From a virus, in the IMG/VR virus record IMGVR_UViG_3300030450_000121, positions 1 through 27,912 of that record: a DNA stretch of 27,912 nucleotides; one strand, 5' to 3'. A program made the translations under genes and the position numbers. This document shows, one piece after another, positions 12,913 through 19,934 of this stretch (positions are counted from its first letter, which is position 1; each line of letters starts with the position of its first letter). Under the pieces are notes generated by a model. It did not search any database and was not told where the DNA came from. It worked only from the letters and a program-made list of their open reading frames with translations.

Positions 12913-14153
12913 TGATAATAAACGGCAATAGCTTAGAAGAACTAAAGAAGTTTCCTGATAACTACTTTCATTCGGTAGTTACTGATCCTCCTTATGGACT
13001 TTCGTTTATGGGAAAGAAGTGGGATTATGATGTACCAAGTGTAGAACTATGGACAGAGGTCTTTAGAGTATTAAAGCCAGGTGGCTATCTTTTAAGTTTT
13101 GCAGGAACAAGAACACAGCATAGAATGGCAGTAAATATAGAAGATGCAGGATTTGAAATCCGAGATATGATTGCTTGGGTTTATGGTAGTGGCTTCCCTA
13201 AAAGTCATAACATAGGTAAAGCAGTTGATAAGTTGCAGGGAAATGAAAGAGAATCAAAAATAATAACAGGAAAAGTATTTACAGGAAGCAATAATAATAT
13301 AAATGGAGAAGCAGGGCAATATGAAGTATCAAAAGGAACTTCAGAATGGGAAGGTTGGGGTACTGCATTAAAACCTGCACTAGAACCTATTACAATGGCT
13401 CGTAAGCCCTTTAAAACAACTGTAGCTGAAAATGTCTTGACTAATGGAGTAGGTGGTATTAATATAGATGGCTGTAGGGTAGGTAATGAGAAAATAGAAA
13501 CTTCAAATGGTGATGGTTTTGGTATGAAAGGAATATACGGAACAGGTATAAATAATAATAAAGGCGAAATAAGAAACGGCAGATTTCCTGCTAACTTTAT
13601 ACACGATGGAAGTGATGAAGTAACAGATTTATTTCCTGATACTACAAGTGGTGGTGGTGTAAAAGCAAATAAAAAAACAGAATGGGGTTTTGAGAATAAC
13701 AAACCTTTATCAAACTCAAAAACAAATTACAATATTGATAAGGGGAACGCAAGTAGATTTTTCTATTGTGCAAAAGCAAGTAAGAAAGATAGGAATGAGG
13801 GGTTGGATGATTTTGAAGATAAGAAATTAGAAAACCATAGTGCTACCTTTAAGGTAAGAATAGAGAATGGAGTAGCTACAAATACAAGAACAGATACAGA
13901 AAGAAAGAACAATCACCCAACAGTAAAACCTACTGACTTAATGAGATACTTAGTGCGACTTGTAACACCTAAGAATGGAATAGTATTAGATTGCTTTATG
14001 GGTAGCGGCTCAACAGGCAAAGCTTGTGCCTTAGAAGGATTTGAATTTGTAGGCATAGACTTAGACAAAGACTATTGCGAAATAGCAAAGGCAAGAATAG
14101 ACAAAGCACTAGAAGATAAGAAACAAGCTGACGCACAAACTAAGTTATTTTGA
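12912..14153 (+). CDS. DNA methyltransferase, beta class (N6-adenine or N4-cytosine)
   Basis: The 413-residue enzyme transfers a methyl group from S-adenosylmethionine to an amino group of a base in DNA. The catalytic motif DPPYG is at 25-29. The SAM-binding motif FMGSGSTGKA is near 362-371, followed by GIDLDKDYCEIAKARI. This order, catalytic motif first and SAM motif last, defines the beta class. The region between (about 100-330) is the target-recognition part and contains GSGFPKSHNIGKAVDK, GGINIDGCRVG and ASRFFYCAKASKKDRNEG, typical of phage solitary methylases. No restriction endonuclease lies nearby, so it probably protects phage DNA from host restriction or marks it for another purpose. 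The target sequence cannot be read from the protein. Confidence 0.9.
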   Translation: MIINGNSLEELKKFPDNYFHSVVTDPPYGLSFMGKKWDYDVPSVELWTEVFRVLKPGGYLLSFAGTRTQHRMAVNIEDAGFEIRDMIAWVYGSGFPKSHNIGKAVDKLQGNERESKIITGKVFTGSNNNINGEAGQYEVSKGTSEWEGWGTALKPALEPITMARKPFKTTVAENVLTNGVGGINIDGCRVGNEKIETSNGDGFGMKGIYGTGINNNKGEIRNGRFPANFIHDGSDEVTDLFPDTTSGGGVKANKKTEWGFENNKPLSNSKTNYNIDKGNASRFFYCAKASKKDRNEGLDDFEDKKLENHSATFKVRIENGVATNTRTDTERKNNHPTVKPTDLMRYLVRLVTPKNGIVLDCFMGSGSTGKACALEGFEFVGIDLDKDYCEIAKARIDKALEDKKQADAQTKLF

Positions 14154-14533
14154 AATTTGTAATAAAGGATAAGCGAGATAAACAAAGCCTAATAAACTAT
14201 TTAAAAGAGTTAGGTAATGACTATATAGTAGATGTAAAGAAGCAAAGAAACAATAGGTCTAATATGCAAAACAATTACTATTGGAAATGTATAGTACAAA
14301 CACTATCAGAAGAACTTGGTTATTTTCCAAATGAGATTCATGATATACTCAGGGCTAAGTTTTTAAATGAATGGGAAATGTTAGAAATAAACGATAAGAA
14401 AATAGGAATAAATAAAATAGGAAGTACAGCTACATTAGACACTAAGGCATTTGAGATATATGCAGACCAAATAAGGATATGGGCTTTAACTGAACTAGGT
14501 ATAAGACTAATGCTACCAAATGAATACGAGTAA
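14150..14533 (+). CDS. NinB-like recombination protein
   Basis: This 127-residue protein resembles NinB-type single-strand DNA-binding and annealing proteins. It has KKQRNNRSNMQNNYYWKCIVQ (residues 32-52), matching the 'RS..QN..yw' signature, then GYFPNEIHDILRAKFL and IRIWALTELGIRLMLPNEYE. It starts at TTG 14150, which overlaps the TGA stop of the methyltransferase (TTTTGA), so translation is coupled. With the NinG-like nuclease it would form a small recombination set. Its last codons (from 14517) double as the upstream half of late-promoter copy 2. Confidence 0.75.
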   Translation: MKFVIKDKRDKQSLINYLKELGNDYIVDVKKQRNNRSNMQNNYYWKCIVQTLSEELGYFPNEIHDILRAKFLNEWEMLEINDKKIGINKIGSTATLDTKAFEIYADQIRIWALTELGIRLMLPNEYE

Positions 14534-14546
14534 TTTCTATTATATA
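14517..14546 (+). promoter_or_regulatory. Late promoter element, copy 2
   Basis: CAAATGAATA at 14517-14526 lies inside the end of the NinB-like gene; TCTATTATATA is at 14536-14546. Spacing equals the other four copies. It precedes the terminase genes by 32 bases to ATG 14579. Conservation of the upstream half within coding sequence, where the codons are also constrained, adds weight. Confidence 0.7.
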
Positions 14547-14578
14547 ACATAGGATTGAATAATCAATCTTTTTCAATT

Positions 14579-14848
14579 ATGGATAAACGAACAAATAACG
14601 GTGGAGCAAGAAAAGGTGCAGGGCGTAAGTCTAAGGCAGCAGAACAAAAGTTAATAGAGAATTTAACACCTATGAATAGTATGGCTTTAGAGTCCTTAGA
14701 AAAAGGATTAGAAAAGAAAGAACAATGGGCAGTTAAGTTATTCTTTGAATACTTTTATGGTAAACCTCAGCAAAGAGTAGATGTTACTTCAAATGAAGAA
14801 ACTCTTAATATGCCTGTAATAACATTTGTAGAAACTGAAACTGAATAG
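14579..14848 (+). CDS. Terminase small subunit-like protein
   Basis: The 89-residue product begins MDKRTNNGGARKGAGRKSKA. The G-A-R-K-G-A-G-R-K motif is common at the N-terminus of small terminase-type DNA-binding proteins in Bacteroidota phages. Helical segments follow (MALESLEKGLEKKEQWAVKLFFEYFYGKPQQ) and an acidic tail. It sits directly before the large terminase and would recognise the packaging site. ATG 14579 is preferred; a TTG at 14555 in the same frame would add eight residues. The stop overlaps the proposed start of the large subunit, suggesting coupling. Confidence 0.75.
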   Translation: MDKRTNNGGARKGAGRKSKAAEQKLIENLTPMNSMALESLEKGLEKKEQWAVKLFFEYFYGKPQQRVDVTSNEETLNMPVITFVETETE

Positions 14849-16037
14849 TAAATATAACGCACTATTTTCTTCTGATGCTAGATACTTCATTATAACAGGG
14901 GGTAGAGGATCAGGAAAGTCCTTTGCAGTTACAGTCTTTCTTACTTTACTTACAATGACTGAAGGAATTAGAATACTATTCACAAGATACACTATGACTT
15001 CAGCACGTCTTTCAATAATACCTGAGTTCTTAGAAAAGATAAGCCTATTAGGATATGAGAATATTTTTAGCGTAAACAAAGCTGAGGTTGTAAACTTAAA
15101 GAACAAATCAGATATACTATTTAGAGGTATCAAGACATCAGCAGGGAATCAAACTGCAAGTCTAAAATCTTTAACAGGTGTTTCAACTTGGGTACTTGAT
15201 GAGGCTGAAGAACTTGTAGATGAAAACATCTTTGATACAATAGACCTTAGTATTAGAGAAAAGGAAATACAGAATAGAATTATATTAGTCTTAAATCCTG
15301 TTACTAAAGACAACTGGATATATGAAAGGTTCTTTGAAGGTAAAGGAATAGAAGCAGGTTTTAATGGCGTTAAAGACAATGTATGCTATATCCACAGTAC
15401 ATACCTAGACAACAAAGAAAACCTCTCAGAGAGCTTCTTAGGGCGTGTAGAGGCTATGAAACATACTAACTTTAAAAAATATACTCAAAAACTTTTAGGT
15501 CAATGGTTAGATAGAGCTGAAGGTGTAGTATTTGATAATTGGAGTGTAGGTGAGTTTAATCCTGACAACTTACAGACTTCATGCGGAATGGATTTTGGTT
15601 TTAGTATTGATCCTGATAGCCTTACAGAAGTAGCAATAGATAAGAAGCATAAGAAGATTTATTTAAAAGAACACATATACAAGAATGGTTTAAAGTCGCA
15701 AGAACTTGCTCAGATAGTTTTAGATAAAGTAGCTGATAAGTTAATCATAGCTGATAGTGCAGAGCCTAGACTTATTGCAGACCTCAAGCACTTAGGAGTT
15801 AATATCAAGCCTGTTAAAAAAGGAACTATTGAAAGTGGTATAACAAGAATGCAAGATTATCATTTGGTAGTAAGTCCTGAAAGTACAAACATAGCTAAAG
15901 AATTAAACAACTATGTATATGCAGATAAGGGTTCAAAGTTGTATGTAGACAATTACAATCATGCAATAGATTCTGCAAGATATAACATAATATATCACTT
16001 AGACAATCCAAATGCAGGCAAGTATTTTGTGCAATAA
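14841..16037 (+). CDS. Terminase large subunit (PBSX/XtmB type), probable CTG start
   Basis: This is the ATP-driven DNA packaging motor and headful or site-specific nuclease. In the 398-residue form the Walker A motif GGRGSGKS is at 20-27, Walker B WVLDEAEE at 117-124, and the nuclease acidic residues are D251 (CGMDFGF), D305 (IIADSAEPR) and D377 (NHAIDSARY). The first ATG (14955) lies after the Walker A motif and cannot be the start. The frame is open back to 14832 and has no ATG, GTG or TTG, so the likely start is CTG 14841, which overlaps the small-subunit stop, or CTG 14835. Ribosomal frameshift from the small-subunit gene is an alternative. The expected family N-terminus, KYNALFSSDARYFIITGG, is intact. 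Confidence 0.85.
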   Translation: MNSKYNALFSSDARYFIITGGRGSGKSFAVTVFLTLLTMTEGIRILFTRYTMTSARLSIIPEFLEKISLLGYENIFSVNKAEVVNLKNKSDILFRGIKTSAGNQTASLKSLTGVSTWVLDEAEELVDENIFDTIDLSIREKEIQNRIILVLNPVTKDNWIYERFFEGKGIEAGFNGVKDNVCYIHSTYLDNKENLSESFLGRVEAMKHTNFKKYTQKLLGQWLDRAEGVVFDNWSVGEFNPDNLQTSCGMDFGFSIDPDSLTEVAIDKKHKKIYLKEHIYKNGLKSQELAQIVLDKVADKLIIADSAEPRLIADLKHLGVNIKPVKKGTIESGITRMQDYHLVVSPESTNIAKELNNYVYADKGSKLYVDNYNHAIDSARYNIIYHLDNPNAGKYFVQ

Positions 16038-16038
16038 A

Positions 16039-16072
16039 AAAAGGGGCGAGAACAACAATCTCAACCCCTTTT
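16039..16072 (+). terminator. Intrinsic terminator after the terminase genes
   Basis: AAAAGGGG (16039-16046), c, GAGA, loop ACAACAA, TCTC, aa, CCCCTTTT (16065-16072) forms a long stem ending in a T tract. Symmetric A and T tracts would let it work in both directions. It follows the terminase stop by one base and separates packaging from tail transcription. Confidence 0.9.
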
Positions 16073-16115
16073 AAAACAAGAAAGAATATGAAGAACTCGG
16101 CAAATATACATTAAT

Positions 16116-16145
16116 AAACTAAATAACAACATTTTCTATTATATA
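16116..16145 (+). promoter_or_regulatory. Late promoter element, copy 3
   Basis: AAACTAAATA at 16116-16125 is the least conserved upstream half (8 of 10), followed after nine bases by the invariant TCTATTATATA at 16135-16145. It lies between the terminator at 16039-16072 and ATG 16150 of the tail module. The -10-like TATTAT (16137-16142) puts the start of transcription at or near the ATG. Confidence 0.7.
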
Positions 16146-16149
16146 ATAT

Positions 16150-16791
16150 ATGAAAGTAAAGATTAAAAGAAAAGGAAAACAAAAGACGTACAATTTAATT
16201 GATTCTTGGTCAGATGTAACACTTGAAAAATGGATGCAAGTAATTGACATTGAAACAGGAAGCAAGACTAAGGAAGCAGAAGAAACAATAACAGCACTTT
16301 CAGATATTCCTAAGAAATTAGTAAAGGAATTATCATTAAGAGATGTGGCAGTTATAATGGGTAAGATAGCGGAGTTACAAGCAAAGCAAAGCACCGTATT
16401 AAGAAAGGTGGTTAAAATAGATGGGGTTGAATACGGTATGCATCCTGATTTGAATAGTATAACTTTAGGTGAGTATGCCGATATTGAAACTATGATAAAA
16501 AATGGGCTTGAACAGAATATGCCTGAATTGATGGCAATACTATTTAGACCTATTACGGAAAGGAATGGAGAAGTCTATACGATTGAAGCCTATAATGGTG
16601 AGATAAGTATTAGGGCGGAACAAATGAAGAAGATGTCAGCAGAACAAGTGCAAAGTGCATTGGTTTTTTTTTACAATTTAGGGAAGGAATTGTCAGAGAT
16701 TTTGCCATTGTATTTAATGGAACTACTGAGCAAGAAGGGGAAGGATTTACAGACGAAAACTTTGCCGAAAAATGGGGTTGGTTCGGAGTAA
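16150..16791 (+). CDS. Tail assembly chaperone (short form)
   Basis: This 213-residue protein begins the tail operon. It has the shape of lambda gpG-type chaperones: a charged N-terminus, then helical segments (SWSDVTLEKWMQVIDIE, SLRDVAVIMGKIAELQ, LGEYADIETMIKNGLE). A run of nine T at 16664-16672 lies near the 3' end. A -1 shift there leaves this frame and enters a second open frame that carries a typical chaperone C-terminal domain, so 16150-16791 is expected to be the short product. Such chaperones coat the tape measure protein during tail assembly. Start is nearly leaderless behind promoter copy 3. Confidence 0.8.
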   Translation: MKVKIKRKGKQKTYNLIDSWSDVTLEKWMQVIDIETGSKTKEAEETITALSDIPKKLVKELSLRDVAVIMGKIAELQAKQSTVLRKVVKIDGVEYGMHPDLNSITLGEYADIETMIKNGLEQNMPELMAILFRPITERNGEVYTIEAYNGEISIRAEQMKKMSAEQVQSALVFFYNLGKELSEILPLYLMELLSKKGKDLQTKTLPKNGVGSE

Positions 16792-16925
16792 TGCACAGGC
16801 TCTGTAACCAAGATATAAGTAAATTAGAAAGCATTACAAAACTTAACTTGTTAGAATGCTTGACTTGGTTAAGTTATGAAACAGATTTGAATTTAAGTAA
16901 TACAGTAAAAACACATGATAGCTAA
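16150..16925 (+). CDS. Tail assembly chaperone, predicted -1 frameshift product
   Basis: Reading 16150-16671, then slipping back one base and continuing from 16671 to the TAA at 16923-16925, gives a 258-residue protein. The second frame has no stop over 84 codons and encodes FAEKWGWFGVMHRLCNQDIS and ESITKLNLLECLTWLSYE, the domain I expect at the C-terminus of phage tail chaperones. The slip site is T TTT TTT inside T9, allowing full re-pairing of tRNA. The second frame ends inside the next gene, overlapping its ATG at 16915. This mirrors gpG/gpGT of lambda. The same picture would arise if the true DNA has T10 and one continuous gene, so the homopolymer length needs confirming. Confidence 0.7.
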
Positions 16926-17445
16926 CAAGACATACAATAATGCAATAGACACCTTAAAACAATTAGGTGCTGAACATGAACAAATAGCAACTACAACAAC
17001 TGGAGATATTTGGAAAATTGATCTTGCTAAAAATACTAAGTTTCCTTTGTTTCATATTAACCCAATAAATGTAACAACTGGTCAGTCTAGTCTTACTTAT
17101 AACTTTCAACTCTTTGTTATGGATTCTGTAACAGAGAAAGAGAATTGGACAGAAGCTAATATACAGTCAGCAAATTACCTAAGTAACGAGCAAGAAGTTA
17201 TGTCAAGTTGTTTGCAGATTTGTACCGACATTATAGGAATGATGCGACATAGTAAATGGCAAGGAGCAGGTGAATTAGATATTAACGACCCTGTTTATTT
17301 TACAGAAGGTGAGTACACTTTAGAGCCTTTTCAAGAACGCTTTGACAATCTTTTAACAGGATGGGTATTCTCAATAGGGATAGTAGTTCAAAATGACTTT
17401 CAAACTTGTACAATACCTGTTGCAAATAATCCAATAGGTAAATAA
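16915..17445 (+). CDS. Probable tail completion or terminator protein
   Basis: The 176-residue protein follows the chaperone. The N-terminal part is helical (NAIDTLKQLGAEHEQIATT). The middle contains FPLFHINPINVTTGQSSLTYNFQLFVMD, then a helix, NEQEVMSSCLQICTDIIGMMRH. The C-terminal part (LEPFQERFDNLLTGWVFSIGIVV) is beta-rich. The alternating helix-strand pattern with 'W.f.i.i' at the end resembles tail terminator proteins that close the top of the tail tube. The function is inferred by pattern and by its tail-operon position. Its stop overlaps the small ORF at 17445. Confidence 0.7.
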   Translation: MIANKTYNNAIDTLKQLGAEHEQIATTTTGDIWKIDLAKNTKFPLFHINPINVTTGQSSLTYNFQLFVMDSVTEKENWTEANIQSANYLSNEQEVMSSCLQICTDIIGMMRHSKWQGAGELDINDPVYFTEGEYTLEPFQERFDNLLTGWVFSIGIVVQNDFQTCTIPVANNPIGK

Positions 17446-17510
17446 TGAAATTCAAAATAGGAAAATATAAAATAGAAATAGGATTTTTTAAAATAACAAT
17501 AAACATATAA
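17445..17510 (+). CDS. Possible 21-residue peptide
   Basis: An ATG overlapping the preceding stop (TAATG) opens MKFKIGKYKIEIGFFKITI and stops two bases before the next ATG at 17513. The alternating basic and hydrophobic residues could form a small amphipathic strand. It fills the gap between genes exactly, which is suggestive, but it is too short to judge with confidence. Confidence 0.3.
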   Translation: MKFKIGKYKIEIGFFKITINI

Positions 17511-17512
17511 AT

Positions 17513-17962
17513 ATGGCAGATTTAACAACAACAATTATTGAGTCGGTAGTCTTGAATGGGGCTTTACGAGGAAATACAAATGTAGTAACAACATCAGGAA
17601 TTAACAATGTATTTGAAAGAATAGTAACTTGTTCTCATTCTAATACAACGACAGTAGCAGTTTTTGCTGCAAGTCCTCATACATCAGCAGGGGCTATTGA
17701 TTTAGATAGAACAAAGTATATAAGAATTACTAACTTAGATGAAGCAGCAGTAATGGACATAGCTGTAGTTACAACCAATACAAATTATCAAGTAGTAATA
17801 ACCCCAGGAAATTCGCACATTTTATGTCAAGCAGATACTACAGCAATAGGTGAAGAAGATACTAGCCCTGCTTTTGGTACACTAGAAAATATTACAAGTA
17901 TTCAAGTAAGACCTAGAGGCACAGATGACGTGCAAGTATCTATGTTTGTAGCTTTGACATAA
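17513..17962 (+). CDS. Beta-rich tail structural protein
   Basis: This 149-residue protein has long runs of Thr, Val and Ile in alternating pattern (TTTIIESVVLNGALRG, TTVAVFAASPHTSAG, DLDRTKYIRITNLDEAAVMDIAVVTTNTNYQVVITPG) with hardly any Lys, typical of secreted or virion beta sandwich proteins. The YIRITNLD segment is familiar from several marine phage virion proteins without known role. It could be the tube protein, a tube decoration, or a fibre. Its stop overlaps the next ATG (TAATG). Confidence 0.7.
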   Translation: MADLTTTIIESVVLNGALRGNTNVVTTSGINNVFERIVTCSHSNTTTVAVFAASPHTSAGAIDLDRTKYIRITNLDEAAVMDIAVVTTNTNYQVVITPGNSHILCQADTTAIGEEDTSPAFGTLENITSIQVRPRGTDDVQVSMFVALT

Positions 17963-18507
17963 TGGAAACTAAGAGTCTAAAAAACTTCTTAGATGCCTTT
18001 GGTAAAAGAGTTGTAGATAAGGCTGAGGCTAAGTTATATAAAGAAAAAGGAAATACGGCTTTAGGACAGTCAATAAGATTTGAAGTAGTGCGTACTCCTG
18101 AAGGCTTTAGTACGAAGTTTTATATGTATGACTATGGAACATTTCTTGACAAAGGAGTTTCAGGAAATAAAAAAAAGCGTTCTTATAAAAACTATAAAGG
18201 TACAACAGAATCAAGTCCTTATAGTTATACAACCAAAGGACCTCCTATTGACATTCTTTCTAAGTGGGTTAAAATGAAAGGCTTGAAACCAAAAGGATGG
18301 GGTAGAGGTAGAGATAAAGATACAGGAAGATATTTATCAGGACTTGCTATTTATATAAGTCACAAGATCAAAGTAAGAGGAATACCAAGCCTAAGTTTCT
18401 TTCAACAACCTTTAGGGGTGGAATATGAAAAACTAAAAGACGGAATGTTAAACGAATTAAAATTAGATATAGAAAGTTATTTAACGACATTTTATAGACC
18501 AAAGTAA
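17962..18507 (+). CDS. Neck/tail completion protein (HK97 gp10-like)
   Basis: The 181-residue protein has YDYGTFLDKGVSGNKKKRSY (residues 56-75), then PPIDILSKWVKMKGLKPKGWGRG, and HKIKVRGIPSLSFFQQPLG near the C-terminus. The pattern 'G.fvdkGv.g...' followed by 'l..Wi..kg' and 'I...Gi....ff..pl' is seen in tail-completion proteins of this phage group, related in layout to HK97 gp10. The protein is basic. It would sit at the head-proximal end of the tail. The assignment is by resemblance. Confidence 0.75.
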   Translation: METKSLKNFLDAFGKRVVDKAEAKLYKEKGNTALGQSIRFEVVRTPEGFSTKFYMYDYGTFLDKGVSGNKKKRSYKNYKGTTESSPYSYTTKGPPIDILSKWVKMKGLKPKGWGRGRDKDTGRYLSGLAIYISHKIKVRGIPSLSFFQQPLGVEYEKLKDGMLNELKLDIESYLTTFYRPK

Positions 18508-18518
18508 ATTAAAAAAAT

Positions 18519-19934
18519 ATGGCATTATATATAGTACAACAACCTTTAAATAGTACAGAATTTAAACCAACTCCAGTTGGACAACAATTAATATTTGCAG
18601 TCCGAGATACTTGGGCTGTAACTAATAGATTTAATGTAAAATATATAGCTGATGTTCATATTAGTACAGGAGCAATAGACTTAAATACAACTACTGATAG
18701 AATAGGAGTTTTTAAAACTACACCAAACAATAAAGGGGTAGGTATTTTTGACTTTAGACCTGTTGTAGAAACTTTTTTGAAGTCAGATAATGAAGGTTCT
18801 ACTGAAGGAGATGGTAGCACATATAAAACAAGTGATGTAACCCATCCAATACATCTTATTGACAAGTATGCAATGAGTGAAAATGCTACTCGTTTTATGG
18901 CTATTAATTTCAAACGTGAATATTCTATGACAGAAACTTCAGGAATAATTACATCAACAACTACGGAGCCTAGTGATTTATACATACTATTCAATGGAGT
19001 TTTACAATATGATAACGTCTTAACTTTAAAAAACGGAAATTATGGATATAATCTAGCTAGACCTAGTAACTTTTTCGCCCCTGGTAATGCTTCTCAATTT
19101 TTAAGCAATGCTCCTTCTACTCAATATGCAACAATTACTGATTATGGGACTTTGCCATTTCTAAATTTCTTACCTACTACTGATGACAAACTAAGTAAAA
19201 TTAGAATCACTTATTATTGGGATGGAGGTTCAAGTTCAGAAGATGTAACGCAAAGCACCGCTAATGGTGGAGTTACAACACCCTTTACAAATGTATATAA
19301 ATACTTAATGTACTTTGGTGGGTTTCCTGCAAACTTAAGAAATTGGTCAAGCACTTTTCAGACTGCTGTAACTAATGGCTTAACACATTACACAATTCAA
19401 GGAAGTAATACTGGTGCAGGAACTACAATGGACACTTACACAATACAAATAATCTGTCCTAATGGACAAGGATATAACAGAGGTTATGAAATGATTAGAC
19501 TTGCTTGGCTTAATCAATGGGGTACTTGGGATTACTATACGTTCACAATGAAGTCTACAAGATCTGTGTCAACAAAAAGAATACCGTACCAACAACAGGC
19601 AGGAACTTGGAATGAAAGTAGATTTAAGATTCGTGGTTATAAAGGGGGTAAGAAAAACTTTAGAGTAAACTCAACTGAAAAGATTAAAATAAACACCGAC
19701 TTTGTTACTGAAGCTGAAGGCGTTTGGCTAGAAGAACTTGTTAATAGTCCTGAAGTTTATATTATAAATGGCTTTCAAGCTGACATAAGCAGCGAAGTGA
19801 TTACCAATAAATATGTAGAACCAGTAACTGTTACTACTTCTAACTATATTAGAAAGACAAAAGCGAACGATAGACTTATGCAATACACTTTTGAAATTGA
19901 AAAAAGTAAAATGAAAAGAACACAAGCTATATAA
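18519..19934 (+). CDS. Tail/baseplate structural protein
   Basis: This 471-residue protein begins with LYIVQQPLNSTEFKPTPVGQ, and is largely beta (NRFNVKYIADVHISTGAIDL, FKTTPNNKGVGIFDFRPVVE). A block at about 325-355 (CPNGQGYNRGYEMIRLAWLNQWGTWDYYTFTMKS, given here by its edges CPNGQGY and YYTFTMKS) is characteristic of a conserved tail protein in Bacteroidota phages. The C-terminal region has TEAEGVWLEELVNSPEVYII, reminiscent of domains that pack around the tail tip. A distal tail (Dit-like) or baseplate hub role is likely. It overlaps the next gene by one base. Confidence 0.75.
   Translation: MALYIVQQPLNSTEFKPTPVGQQLIFAVRDTWAVTNRFNVKYIADVHISTGAIDLNTTTDRIGVFKTTPNNKGVGIFDFRPVVETFLKSDNEGSTEGDGSTYKTSDVTHPIHLIDKYAMSENATRFMAINFKREYSMTETSGIITSTTTEPSDLYILFNGVLQYDNVLTLKNGNYGYNLARPSNFFAPGNASQFLSNAPSTQYATITDYGTLPFLNFLPTTDDKLSKIRITYYWDGGSSSEDVTQSTANGGVTTPFTNVYKYLMYFGGFPANLRNWSSTFQTAVTNGLTHYTIQGSNTGAGTTMDTYTIQIICPNGQGYNRGYEMIRLAWLNQWGTWDYYTFTMKSTRSVSTKRIPYQQQAGTWNESRFKIRGYKGGKKNFRVNSTEKIKINTDFVTEAEGVWLEELVNSPEVYIINGFQADISSEVITNKYVEPVTVTTSNYIRKTKANDRLMQYTFEIEKSKMKRTQAI

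Noticed and set aside
13205-13702. Long open frame on the minus strand inside the methyltransferase gene (165 codons)
   Set aside because: It lies fully within a gene with intact catalytic motifs, and its translation is rich in Ser/Pro/Leu as expected from an AT-rich antisense frame. No promoter or family match is visible.
14955-16037. Terminase large subunit starting at ATG 14955
   Set aside because: That start would remove the Walker A motif GGRGSGKS, which is encoded in the same frame just upstream.
17513-17962. Paralogy between the small beta proteins at 2188-2463 and 17513-17962
   Set aside because: Both are Thr/Val-rich with similar composition, but no matching motif order could be found.
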